The position numbers and the translations under genes are program-made. 64,000 bases of DNA, from contig NZ_RKRA01000001.1 in assembly GCF_003814705.1 (NCBI RefSeq), forward strand, positions 3,974,776-4,038,775. The letters are read 5' to 3'. The notes beneath the pieces are model-generated. The model did no database searches. It was not told the DNA's origin and saw only the letters and a program-made list of their open reading frames with translations. This DNA is from Georgenia muralis. GTDB taxonomy: Bacteria > Actinomycetota > Actinomycetes > Actinomycetales > Actinomycetaceae. This document shows positions 24,291 to 31,921 of the stretch, piece by piece (within the stretch, counting starts at the first letter, position 1; the number at the start of each line of letters is the position of its first letter).

Positions 24291-25453
24291 GCCGGCTCAC
24301 GCTCCATGAGGGTCTCCAGCGCGGCGAGCCGGGCGCGGGCGCGCGTCCGGTCCCGCTCGACGATGTCCAGGGCCACCTGCCCCATGAGGTGACCGGTCGC
24401 GCGGATGTCCATCTTCGAGGCGGTCTCGATCTCGTCGAGCCACTCGGCCGGGACGACGTCGGGGCCGCCCAGCCCGGCACAGATCGCACCAGCCATGACG
24501 GCGATGGAGTCGGCGTCGCGTCCGTAGTTGACGGCGCCGAGCACGGCGCCGCGGAAGTCCCCGCGGTAGCCCAGGACGAGCCCGAACGCGGCAGGCAGCT
24601 CCTCGATGGCCTTGGTCCGGGAGGGACGCCGGGCGTCCATGGACATCTGCCGGTACTCCGGGCCCACCGAGTCGTAGGGCGCGACGGCGTCACGGACGAC
24701 CCTGGCCAGCTCGCGCTCCTCCTCGTCCGTGGTGGGGACGTCCCGGCCGACGACCGCCTCGACCATCGCGACGAGCGCGGCCCGCGTGCCGTCGTGCGCG
24801 ACGTCGAGGGCCGCGGTGACGACGTCGTCGAGCGTGGCGCCGGGGGCGACCGCGGCGGCCACCATGGCAGCGAAGACGCCGGCGGCCTCGCGGCCGTAGC
24901 TGGCCTGGTGCGCACCGGCGACGTCGATCGCCTCGGCGTAGGCACCCCGGGGGTCGCCCGGGTTGGCCAGGCCGACGGGCGCCATGTACATCGCGGCGCC
25001 GCAGTTGACGATGTTGCCCACCCCCGCCTCGCGGGGGTCGACGTGGCCGTAGTGCAGCCGCGCCACCAGCCACTTCTCGGCGAGGAAGACCCGCTGGAGG
25101 ATCAGGGCGGTGGTCTCGAGCTCGGGGATCCACGTCGGCTCGCCGATCATGAGCGGCACGAGGTCCTCGGCGACGGCGTACGCGTCGAGGTGGTCGCGGC
25201 GCCGGGCGTAGACCTCGACGAGGGCACGGGTCATGAGGGTGTCGTCGGTGATGTGCCCGTCGCCCTTGTGGTACGGCGCGATCGGGCGGGCGTCGCGCCA
25301 GTTCTCGAACCAGGGCCCGACGATGCCGGTGATACGGCCGCCGTGGCGCTCCTCGATCTGCTCCGGCGTCCAGCCCTCGATGGCGCCGCCGAGGGCGTCC
25401 CCGACGGCGGCACCGGTGATCACTGCCACCGCTCGGTCTTCCAGCCAGCTCAC
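24287..25453 (-). CDS. ADP-ribosylglycohydrolase-family protein
   Basis: 388 residues from GTG 25453 (the longer frame from 25486 carries a start-like segment unlike the family). Landmarks: AVITGAAVGDALGGAIEGWT at the N-terminus, DGHITDDTLMTRALVEVY (D-D-T metal motif), an internal VNCGAAMYMAPVGLANPGDP and a C-terminal NYGRDADSIAVMAGAICAGL (D-A-D-S). These are all expected for an active DraG/ARH enzyme. It overlaps the next ARG gene by four bases. Upstream lie three direct repeats and a hairpin that ends the ABC transporter section, so it may have its own promoter. Confidence 0.88.
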   Translation of the reverse strand: MSWLEDRAVAVITGAAVGDALGGAIEGWTPEQIEERHGGRITGIVGPWFENWRDARPIAPYHKGDGHITDDTLMTRALVEVYARRRDHLDAYAVAEDLVPLMIGEPTWIPELETTALILQRVFLAEKWLVARLHYGHVDPREAGVGNIVNCGAAMYMAPVGLANPGDPRGAYAEAIDVAGAHQASYGREAAGVFAAMVAAAVAPGATLDDVVTAALDVAHDGTRAALVAMVEAVVGRDVPTTDEEERELARVVRDAVAPYDSVGPEYRQMSMDARRPSRTKAIEELPAAFGLVLGYRGDFRGAVLGAVNYGRDADSIAVMAGAICAGLGGPDVVPAEWLDEIETASKMDIRATGHLMGQVALDIVERDRTRARARLAALETLMEREPA

Positions 25454-25471
25454 GTCTGCTCCCGTTCGTTC

Positions 25472-25542
25472 GTGATGCCCTCGCACGGAGGGATCGTGAT
25501 GCCCTCGCAGGAGGGATCGTGATGCCCTTGCACGGAGGGATC
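25472..25542. repeat. Three tandem copies of a 23/24-bp repeat upstream of the ARG operon
   Basis: GTGATGCCCTCGCACGGAGGGATC (written in two parts here: GTGATGCCCTCGCACGG and AGGGATC) occurs at 25472-25495, as a 23-base version at 25496-25518, and again with one change at 25519-25542. The copies are adjacent with no spacers. They lie just upstream of the ARG gene at 25453, so they may be protein-binding sites or a slippage product. Confidence 0.8.
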
Positions 25543-25567
25543 GCCATGTCCTCAGCCTGCCGAGATG

Positions 25568-25613
25568 TCACCGGCCCAGCGTCACGAGCTCGTGACGGTG
25601 GCCGGGCCGGTGA
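25568..25613 (-). terminator. Hairpin after the substrate-binding protein gene
   Basis: TCACCGGCCC pairs with GGGCCGGTGA, and inside it CGTCACGAG with CTCGTGACG, giving a two-part stem about 29 bases below the stop of the lipoprotein gene at 25642. It may terminate or attenuate the transcript before the ARG genes. Confidence 0.65.
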
Positions 25614-25641
25614 CCTCTCGCTCTGCCGATGGGTGGTGCGG

Positions 25642-26928
25642 TCAGGCCGTGATCTCGTCCCAGCCGGCCTGGAGCTCCTCCGCGAGCCCGGCGGAGTCGA
25701 TCTCGCCCGCCAGGTAACGCTGGAACGCAGGGGTGGCCACGGTGTCCTTCCACTGTGCGTAGGCGTCGACGAACAGGTACGGCGCGTCCGTGAAGTGCTG
25801 GCCGGAGGCGAGGACGGTGTCCCAGCCCGGCTCGCCCGAGAGGTTCTCCGCCATGACGTCCTGGGCGGAGCTGGACGCCGGGATGAGGGCGTCCGCCTCG
25901 TTCAGCGCCGCGAGGTTCTCGGCCTGGGTGAAGAAGTTGAGGAACTCGGCGGCCTGCTCCGGGTACTCCGAGTCGATGTTCACCGAGAGTGTCTGCGGGT
26001 TGGCAGCCTGACCGGCGCCCTCAGGCCCCTCCAGCGGGGGCAGCACGATCCAGTCGAAGCCCTCCGGGGCGTCGGCGGCGATGTTGGCCGCCTGGAAGGA
26101 GCCCTGGATCGTCATGGCGATCTCGCCGGCGTAGAACGAGGCGAGCACCTCGGAGCCGGACTGGGTGAGGGAAACGGGCAGGATCGACTGGTCCTCGGTG
26201 TTCATGGCGTTGACGAGCTCGGGGATGGCGAGCTCGCCCTCGTCGACCTGCAGAGCGGCGTCGGCTCCGGTGCCGTCGAAGTAGGTGCCGCCGAAGGCCG
26301 GCCCCATGGTCATGAACGCGGCGGTCGGGCTCTTCAGGCCCCAGCCGAGGCCGTACTTGCCGTCCGCCGTCGTCGTCTTCGCGATCTCACGCAGCTCGTC
26401 CCAGGTCATGGTCTCACCCGTGGGGATCTCCACGCCCGCATCCTCCAGGAGGGTGCGGTTGGCGAAGACCATGTAGGACTGCAGCTCGGTCGGGTAGCCG
26501 ATCACCTCGCCGTCGACCGTGACGGTCTGCATGATGCCCTCGGGCACATCGGAGGCGAAGTCCTCGTCCATCCACTCGGACAGGTCGGCGAGGTAGCCGT
26601 CGCGCGCGAAGGGCACGATCGAGGCGGCCTCGTAGTGGATGATGTCCGGCGCCGCGCCACCGTTGAACTGGGTGATGAGCTTGTCGTAGATGCCGTCCCA
26701 GCCGGCCGGGACGATCTCGACCTGCGTGTCGGGGTTCTCCTCGTTCCACTGGGCGACGATCGACTCAGTCGCCTCGATGGCGGCGGGCTGGTCGGAGAGG
26801 GACTGGAACTCCAGGGTGATGGGCCCGGTGGGTTCCGCCTCGGTGTCGCCGTCCCCGCCGCCACAGGCAGTGAGGACGAGCAGGCCGGCGGTGAGGCTTG
26901 CAGCGATGGAAGCGCCACGCTTGTTCAT
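25642..26928 (-). CDS. ABC sugar transporter substrate-binding lipoprotein
   Basis: 428 residues from ATG 26928. A lipoprotein signal (AASLTAGLLVLTACGGGDGD) puts the lipid-modified Cys at about residue 22. The rest is a family 1 (MalE/UgpB-like) solute-binding protein: LEFQSLSDQPAAIEATESIV, NPDTQVEIVPAGWDGIYDKL, FANRTLLEDAGVEIPTGETM and an ALNEADALIPASSSAQ end. It would capture the transported ligand outside the cell and pass it to the permeases encoded just upstream on the transcript. The ligand is unknown; the downstream ARG, ribokinase and glycosidase-like genes suggest a ribosyl or glycosyl compound. Confidence 0.88.
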   Translation of the reverse strand: MNKRGASIAASLTAGLLVLTACGGGDGDTEAEPTGPITLEFQSLSDQPAAIEATESIVAQWNEENPDTQVEIVPAGWDGIYDKLITQFNGGAAPDIIHYEAASIVPFARDGYLADLSEWMDEDFASDVPEGIMQTVTVDGEVIGYPTELQSYMVFANRTLLEDAGVEIPTGETMTWDELREIAKTTTADGKYGLGWGLKSPTAAFMTMGPAFGGTYFDGTGADAALQVDEGELAIPELVNAMNTEDQSILPVSLTQSGSEVLASFYAGEIAMTIQGSFQAANIAADAPEGFDWIVLPPLEGPEGAGQAANPQTLSVNIDSEYPEQAAEFLNFFTQAENLAALNEADALIPASSSAQDVMAENLSGEPGWDTVLASGQHFTDAPYLFVDAYAQWKDTVATPAFQRYLAGEIDSAGLAEELQAGWDEITA

Positions 26929-26960
26929 GTCTTGTCGCCTTTCAGCGTTGTGGAGGTGGA

Positions 26961-27788
26961 TCAACCCTTGACGGCACCGGACAGGAGTCCGCCGGTGAGC
27001 TTCTTCTGCATGATGGAGAAGAAGACGATGCTCGGGATGGCGGCCAGGACCGAGCCCGCGGCGAGCGGGCCCAGGGCCACCTTCCCCTCCCCGCCGACGA
27101 ACATCTTCAGCGTGATCGGCAGGGTGTAGTTCTCCGGCGACTGCAGGAGGACCAGGGCGAAGAAGAACTCGTTCCAGGAGGAGACGAAGGAGAACATCGC
27201 GGTCGCGACGATGCCGGGCATGAGGAGCGGGAACACGATGCGGCGCAGCACCACGAGCCGGCCCGCGCCGTCCATCGCCCCGGCCTCCTCCAGGTCCGGC
27301 GGGATGGCCGAGACGTAGCCCTGGAGCATCCACAGCGCGAACGGCATCGTGTACGTGGTGTGGACCAGCGTGAGGCCGATGAGACTGTCGGTGAGGCCGA
27401 CGGTCCGCAGGATGAGGAACAGCGGCAGGATGATGAGGATGACGGGGAAGACCTGGCTGACCAGGATCCAGCCCGTCCCGACCGTGCGGAACATGCCCTT
27501 GAACCTGGCCAGGACGTAGGCCGCCGGCAGCGAGATCAGGACGACCAGGGCGGTGGAGACGAGGGCGACGACGATCGAGTTCCCCGCCGAGCGCACCAGT
27601 CCCTGACGCTCGAGGGCCTCGGAGAAGTTCTCCCAGTGCCACTCCTGCGGGATGAGGTTGACCGAGAGGGAGTTCAGCTCGGCGGAGGACTTCACGGAGG
27701 CAGAGATCAGCCACAGCAACGGGAAGCCCAGGAACAGGATGTAGAGGAAGAGTGCGGCGTACTGCGCCGGCTTGACCACTGCGCGCAC
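26961..27788 (-). CDS. ABC sugar transporter permease (MalG type)
   Basis: 275 residues, GTG start at 27788, three bases after the other permease's stop. Six membrane helices fit the profile, starting with YAALFLYILFLGFPLLWLIS and including SIVVALVSTALVVLISLPAA. The EAA loop that contacts the ATPase is DLEEAGAMDGAGRLVVLRRI. No ATP-binding subunit is encoded in the cluster, so it must share an MsmK-type ATPase encoded elsewhere. Confidence 0.88.
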   Translation of the reverse strand: MRAVVKPAQYAALFLYILFLGFPLLWLISASVKSSAELNSLSVNLIPQEWHWENFSEALERQGLVRSAGNSIVVALVSTALVVLISLPAAYVLARFKGMFRTVGTGWILVSQVFPVILIILPLFLILRTVGLTDSLIGLTLVHTTYTMPFALWMLQGYVSAIPPDLEEAGAMDGAGRLVVLRRIVFPLLMPGIVATAMFSFVSSWNEFFFALVLLQSPENYTLPITLKMFVGGEGKVALGPLAAGSVLAAIPSIVFFSIMQKKLTGGLLSGAVKG

Positions 27789-27791
27789 GGC

Positions 27792-28766
27792 TCAGGACTC
27801 CTTCTCTTCGCGGAACTGCGACCAGAGGTACGCGGCGAGCAGCAGGACGACGACGACCACGAGCACCACGCCCATCGCAGCGGCGTAGCCGATGTTGCGG
27901 TTCTTGAACGCCTCCAGGTAGGTGAAGAGCATCGGCAGCATCGTCTTCCCGCCGGGTCCGCCCTCGGTGAGGACGTACACGAGGCTGAAGGAGTTGAAGT
28001 TCCAGATGAAGTTGAGCGACGTGATCGAGGTGAGGATCGGCCGCAGGCTCGGCACCGTCACGCTCGAGAACCGGCGGACGGCGTTCGCGCCGTCCATCGA
28101 CGCCGCCTCGTAGAGCTCGCCCGGGATCTGCTGCAGACCGGCGAGGAGCGTGACGGTCGTCTGGGGCATGCCGAGCCACACGCCGACAACGACGACGGCG
28201 GGGAGGGCGGTGTCGAAGTTGCCCAGCCAGTTGATGCTGTCAGGCAGACCGACCGCGCCGAGCACGGCGTTGAGCGGGCCGGCGTTGGGCGAGTAGATCA
28301 TCCGCCACATGATCGCCACGACCACCGGGGGCATCGCCCACGGGATGAGTGCGAGCACGCGGGTGAGCCCCTGGAAGCGGAGGTCGGAGTTGAGCAGCAG
28401 CGCCAGGCCCATGCCGGCGAGGAGCTGGAGCAGCGTGACCGAGACCGCCCACACCATGCCGATGCGGAAGGAGTCCCAGAAGAAGCTGTTGTCGAGCAGC
28501 CGCGTGAAGTTGTCGATGCCGACGAACGCGTACTCGGGGTTGCGCACCAGCCGGGCGTCCGTGAAGGCGAGGAGCACGCCTACGAGCAGCGGAGCCACAC
28601 TCAGGAGCAGGATCGGCAGCAGCGAGGGCAGGACGAGAGCGATGGCCTCGCGGCGCTTGGCTTTCCCGACGCCGCCCATGCGGGGCTTCTGCGCCCTGCG
28701 GAGGTCCGGGCTGGGGTCCGGAAGTGGCGGCCGTTGGCGACCGCTGGCGAGCGACGGCGCTGTCAT
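27792..28766 (-). CDS. ABC sugar transporter permease (MalF/UgpA type)
   Basis: 324 residues. A Pro-rich cytoplasmic N-terminus is followed by membrane helices beginning IALVLPSLLPILLLSVAPLL. The EAA motif is LYEAASMDGANAVRRFSSVT, with a Gly after the Asp as expected. The start overlaps the stop of the LacI-type regulator by four bases, and the next permease starts almost at once, so translation is coupled through the whole block. With the permease at 26961 it would form the membrane channel. Confidence 0.88.
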   Translation of the reverse strand: MTAPSLASGRQRPPLPDPSPDLRRAQKPRMGGVGKAKRREAIALVLPSLLPILLLSVAPLLVGVLLAFTDARLVRNPEYAFVGIDNFTRLLDNSFFWDSFRIGMVWAVSVTLLQLLAGMGLALLLNSDLRFQGLTRVLALIPWAMPPVVVAIMWRMIYSPNAGPLNAVLGAVGLPDSINWLGNFDTALPAVVVVGVWLGMPQTTVTLLAGLQQIPGELYEAASMDGANAVRRFSSVTVPSLRPILTSITSLNFIWNFNSFSLVYVLTEGGPGGKTMLPMLFTYLEAFKNRNIGYAAAMGVVLVVVVVLLLAAYLWSQFREEKES

Positions 28767-29791
28767 GCCATCTCCTCCTCGTGACAGGTGGACTCGCGCA
28801 CCCGGAGCTCGGGCGCGACGAACACGTTGGTGGGTCCGCTCGACGGGTCGTCCAGGAGCGCGAGCATGAGCTCGGCAGCACGGCGTCCGCGCTCGCTCGA
28901 GTGGAGGGAGACGCTGGTGAGGCTGGGCTGGTACACCTGCCCGATCTCGGTGTCGTCCATGCCGGTGACCGCGACGTCCTCGGGGACGTGCAGCCCTGTC
29001 TCACGGACCGCCTTGATCGCGCCGATGGCGAGCAGGTCGTTGGCGGCGACGATCGCGTCGAGGCGGTGCCCGGCGTGCCGCGCGAGCAGAGCCTGGGCGC
29101 CGGCACGGCCGGCCGCGACGGTGAAGTCGCCGGCGGTCTCGGCGTCCACGAGGTCGGCGCTGAATCCTTCGCGCTCGACCGCCTCGTCGAAGCCACGCCG
29201 GCGGGCGGAGCCCGGCGTGGTGTCGGCGGGACCGTTGAGGAAGCCGATCCGCCTGCGGCCGAGTGCGACGATGTGCGCGACGGCCTGCCCGATGCCACCC
29301 GCGGAGTCGGTGGAGACCGAGTTGAGTCCGGAGTCCTCCAACGACCGGCCGATGACGACGACAGGGACGGGCGCCTCGCGGAGCGCTGTGACCAGTGCGT
29401 CCGTCACGCGGAGCGGGCTGACCACGAGGCCGTCGACCAGGCCGCTGCTGAGGCCGTGGACGAGCTCGATCGTCGACTCGGCCGAGTCCCCCGTGGTGGC
29501 GACCATCAGGCGGTACCCACGCCCGGCGAGCTCACCCTGCAGTGCCTTCATCATCTCGACGTAGACGGGGTTGCCGATGTCCGCGACGGCGAAGGCGATC
29601 TGGAACGTGCGGCGCAGGCGCAGGGACCTGCCGGTGGCGTCAGCCTGGTAACCCAGCTCGGCGGCTGCGACACGGACCTTCTCCACCATCGCCTTGCTGG
29701 CGCCGCTGCCGTGCAACGCGCGGGAGGCGGAGGCGAGGGAGACGCCGGCGCGGTCAGCGACCTGCGGCAGGGTGGCTCGGTGAGTGCCCAT
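28763..29791 (-). CDS. LacI-family transcriptional regulator
   Basis: 342 residues with a GAGGAGGG ribosome site upstream. The N-terminal HTH and hinge read TLPQVADRAGVSLASASRAL and KVRVAAAELGYQADATGRSL; the ligand-binding domain is of periplasmic-binding type (TFQIAFAVADIGNPVYVEMM, and later AIVAANDLLAIGAIKAVRET). It is the first gene of the transporter operon, and two palindromic boxes lie 50-90 bases upstream of its start. It would repress the cluster until a sugar-like inducer binds. Confidence 0.9.
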   Translation of the reverse strand: MGTHRATLPQVADRAGVSLASASRALHGSGASKAMVEKVRVAAAELGYQADATGRSLRLRRTFQIAFAVADIGNPVYVEMMKALQGELAGRGYRLMVATTGDSAESTIELVHGLSSGLVDGLVVSPLRVTDALVTALREAPVPVVVIGRSLEDSGLNSVSTDSAGGIGQAVAHIVALGRRRIGFLNGPADTTPGSARRRGFDEAVEREGFSADLVDAETAGDFTVAAGRAGAQALLARHAGHRLDAIVAANDLLAIGAIKAVRETGLHVPEDVAVTGMDDTEIGQVYQPSLTSVSLHSSERGRRAAELMLALLDDPSSGPTNVFVAPELRVRESTCHEEEMA

Positions 29792-29841
29792 GCGGTTTCC
29801 CTCCTCATCGTTGATGGCGGTGCGCAGACGTCCAGTCGAAC

Positions 29842-29855
29842 TGGAAACGTTTCCA
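29842..29855. promoter_or_regulatory. LacI-family operator 1
   Basis: TGGAAACGTTTCCA is a perfect palindrome with the central CG of LacI/GalR boxes, about 50 bases upstream of the regulator start. It should bind the adjacent LacI-type protein and allow autoregulation of the operon. Confidence 0.7.
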
Positions 29856-29866
29856 AGTCGTCGCTG

Positions 29867-29882
29867 TTGGAAACGTTCTCAG
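29867..29882. promoter_or_regulatory. LacI-family operator 2
   Basis: TTGGAAACGTTCTCAG repeats the half-site GGAAACGTT of operator 1 with a weaker right half. The centres are about 25 bases apart, so two dimers could bind near one face of the DNA and loop or cooperate. Confidence 0.6.
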
Positions 29883-30022
29883 ACAGAGTTGCGGTTGTCA
29901 ACACCGAGCACCGGTGCGACGTCTTGACGGACGATCACCACGACGGCGGTCAGGTGATCCCGCGGCAGGTCCCCGCGACGTCGTCTCCGGCTGCTGCCGC
30001 TTCCCGTGGTGGGGCCGAGGGC

Positions 30023-30064
30023 GGTTGGGTCCAAGGTCCCTGCTCTGGGACCTTCGACCCAACC
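30023..30064. other. Long inverted repeat of unknown role
   Basis: GGTTGGGTCCAAGGTCCC and GGGACCTTCGACCCAACC (17 of 18 positions pair) flank a six-base loop. There is no T tract, and it lies upstream of the dehydrogenase rather than after a gene. It could be an operator, an RNA structure in the leader, or a terminator of an antisense transcript. Confidence 0.6.
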
Positions 30065-30176
30065 GCGTTTCCGGCGCTAGCCGGACAATTCCCGCAGGGC
30101 GACGGCGTCCGCACGGCCCACCCGCCCGTGCTCGAACGATCCGGCCCGCCGGGTGCGGGCACGAGAGGAAGCTGCC

Positions 30177-31220
30177 ATGCGCGCAGTGGTTTTCACCGAC
30201 TTCCAGACCTTTCCCTCACTCACCGAGGTCGAGCGGCCCGTCCCTGGGCCGGGCGAGGTGCTCCTCAAGGTGGCGGGCTCGGGGGCCTGCCACTCCGACG
30301 TCGCGATCTACGAGGACTTCGCCGAGGGCACTCCCGGGGCGATCGCACCGGGCTTCACCCTCGGCCACGAGGTCTCCGGCTGGATCGAGGAGACCGGACC
30401 CGGCGTCCACGGATTCACCAAGGGCGAGGCGTTCCTGGCCTACGGCCCGATCGGCTGCGGGCACTGCAAGGCCTGCTCGCGCGGCCAGGACACGTACTGC
30501 GAGAACGTGGCGTCGATGCCCTACCTCGGCATCGGGCTGGGCCGGGACGGCGGCATGGCCGAGTACGTGCTCGTCCCGGCGCGCAACCTCGTACCCCTCG
30601 GTGACGCCGACCCGGTGGACGCGGCACCGCTGAGCGACGCCGGTCTCACCCCGTACCACGCCATCAAGAACGCCCTGCCGAACCTGGCCGGCGGCGGCCG
30701 CTTCGCACTCGTGATCGGGCTCGGCGGGCTCGGGCAGGTGGCGGTGCAGATCCTCACCGCGCTGACCGGGGCGACCGTCATCGCGACCGACATGAAGGAC
30801 GACGCCATGCGGCGCGCCGAGGCCAACGGTGCGGTGACCGTGCCGGGCGGGGAGAACCAGGTCGCCGCGATCCGCGAGCTCACCGGCGGCCGCGGCGTCG
30901 ACGCCGCCTTCGACTTCGTCGGGGCCACGCCCACCATCAAGACCGCGCAGGCGTCGATGGCGCAGGGCGGACGGCTCACCGTCGTGGGCATCGCGAACGG
31001 CGTCACCGAGTGGTCGTTCTTCACGACCCCGTACGAGTCGACCATCAGCAACACGTACTGGGGCACCATCGCCGACCTGCACGAGGTCGTCGCGATGTAC
31101 CGCGCGGGCCAGATCCGGCCCGAGGTCGAGCGGTACTCCATGGACGACGCCCTCGAGGCCTACCGCAAGCTCGAGTCCGGCCAGCTCTCGGGCCGCGCCG
31201 TCGTCGTGCCGCACGTCTGA
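30177..31220 (+). CDS. Zinc-dependent alcohol dehydrogenase (NAD(P)-linked, MDR family)
   Basis: 347 residues from ATG 30177, behind GAGGAAG. Catalytic zinc ligands are in GACHSDVAIYED and TLGHEVSG; the structural zinc motif is GCGHCKACSRGQDTYC; the Rossmann loop is ALVIGLGGLGQVAVQ, followed by VIATDMKDDAMRRA, where the Asp after the second strand favours NAD. Length is usual for this family. It is monocistronic and followed by a strong hairpin. Substrate unknown. Confidence 0.9.
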   Translation: MRAVVFTDFQTFPSLTEVERPVPGPGEVLLKVAGSGACHSDVAIYEDFAEGTPGAIAPGFTLGHEVSGWIEETGPGVHGFTKGEAFLAYGPIGCGHCKACSRGQDTYCENVASMPYLGIGLGRDGGMAEYVLVPARNLVPLGDADPVDAAPLSDAGLTPYHAIKNALPNLAGGGRFALVIGLGGLGQVAVQILTALTGATVIATDMKDDAMRRAEANGAVTVPGGENQVAAIRELTGGRGVDAAFDFVGATPTIKTAQASMAQGGRLTVVGIANGVTEWSFFTTPYESTISNTYWGTIADLHEVVAMYRAGQIRPEVERYSMDDALEAYRKLESGQLSGRAVVVPHV

Positions 31221-31236
31221 CCGGCGCACGCGAGTC

Positions 31237-31272
31237 GGGTGGGTGGTGGACCGCAGGGTCCACCACCCACCC
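31237..31272 (+). terminator. Terminator after the alcohol dehydrogenase
   Basis: GGGTGGGTGGTGGACC and GGTCCACCACCCACCC form a perfect 16-bp stem with a GCAG loop, 17 bases after the stop codon. Confidence 0.85.
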
Positions 31273-31304
31273 GTGAACACCGCTCCTCCGTCGCACGCCG
31301 TCAG

Positions 31305-31318
31305 CGTTACATGTAACG
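31305..31318. promoter_or_regulatory. Palindromic operator of the MazEF-like pair
   Basis: CGTTACATGTAACG is a perfect 14-bp palindrome ending seven bases before the antitoxin start codon. Toxin-antitoxin complexes usually repress at such sites. Confidence 0.55.
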
Positions 31319-31325
31319 TAGACCC

Positions 31326-31535
31326 ATGGCTTCTACGAGGGAGCGGGTGAAGGCGCACCGCCGTCGCCTCCGCGAGCAGGGACTCCGGCCGGTGCAGATC
31401 TGGGTGCCGGACGTCAACGCCCCTCAGTTCGCCGAGGAGGCGCGTCGACAGTCGGCTGCGGCTGCGCGGAGCGACGCCGAACAGGATGACCAGGCATTCG
31501 TCGACGCCATCTCGTGGGAGAGCGCGGACGAGTGA
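31326..31535 (+). CDS. MazE-like antitoxin (DUF3018 type)
   Basis: 69 residues. The N-terminal part RERVKAHRRRLREQGLRPVQ followed by IWVPDVNAP is the usual opening of short antitoxins of this group: a DNA-binding basic helix, a strand and a flexible toxin-binding tail (SDAEQDDQAFVDAISWE). It ends in TGA, which is shared with the GTG start of the toxin. It should neutralise the MazF-like protein and, with it, repress the palindrome just upstream. Confidence 0.8.
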   Translation: MASTRERVKAHRRRLREQGLRPVQIWVPDVNAPQFAEEARRQSAAAARSDAEQDDQAFVDAISWESADE

Positions 31536-31861
31536 GGCGAGGAGACGTCTTCACCGCTGCAGCACGAGGTCCGGACACCGGAGAGCCGAGACCGGTGGTG
31601 ATCGTTCAGGACGATCACTTCGACCTGACGGCGTCGGTCACGGTCTGCCCCACGACGACCAGCGAGGTCGAGGCACCGCTCTTCCGTATCCAGGTCGAAC
31701 CCTCCCTCTCGAACGGACTGACCAGGTCGAGCCGTCTCATGGTCGACAAGGTCACGACCGTTCCTCGAGCCGACCTGGGACAGCGGCTCGGGCGCCTCAG
31801 CGACGCCGACATGGTTCGGCTCGACCGTTCCCTCATCGTGTTCCTCGGGCTGGCGGGCTGA
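31532..31861 (+). CDS. mazF: MazF-like endoribonuclease toxin
   Basis: 109 residues from GTG 31532 (GTGA overlap with the antitoxin). MazF/PemK-type landmarks: RRGDVFTAAARGPDTGEPRP, VVIVQDDHFD, SVTVCPTTTS and a later KVTTVPRADLGQRLGRLS, whose KVTTV strand is highly conserved. Such toxins are ribosome-independent RNases that cut single-stranded RNA at short motifs; the recognition sequence cannot be inferred. Downstream lies the IS110-type element. Confidence 0.85.
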   Translation: MRRGDVFTAAARGPDTGEPRPVVIVQDDHFDLTASVTVCPTTTSEVEAPLFRIQVEPSLSNGLTRSSRLMVDKVTTVPRADLGQRLGRLSDADMVRLDRSLIVFLGLAG

Positions 31862-31921
31862 ACGGACCCAGGGCGAACGGCTCGGCTGGTGCCGACCGAT
31901 CGGACGACACCGACACCGACT

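Larger units (their letters stand above)
29792..30176. other. Intergenic region between LacI gene and alcohol dehydrogenase
   Basis: 385 bases between divergent genes. It holds the two LacI-type operators, a strong hairpin at 30023-30064, and the ribosome site of the dehydrogenase. No coding frame in it has support. Confidence 0.6.

Noticed and set aside
25472-25542. CRISPR array
   Set aside because: Repeats are directly adjacent, with no spacers, and only three units; no cas genes in the window.
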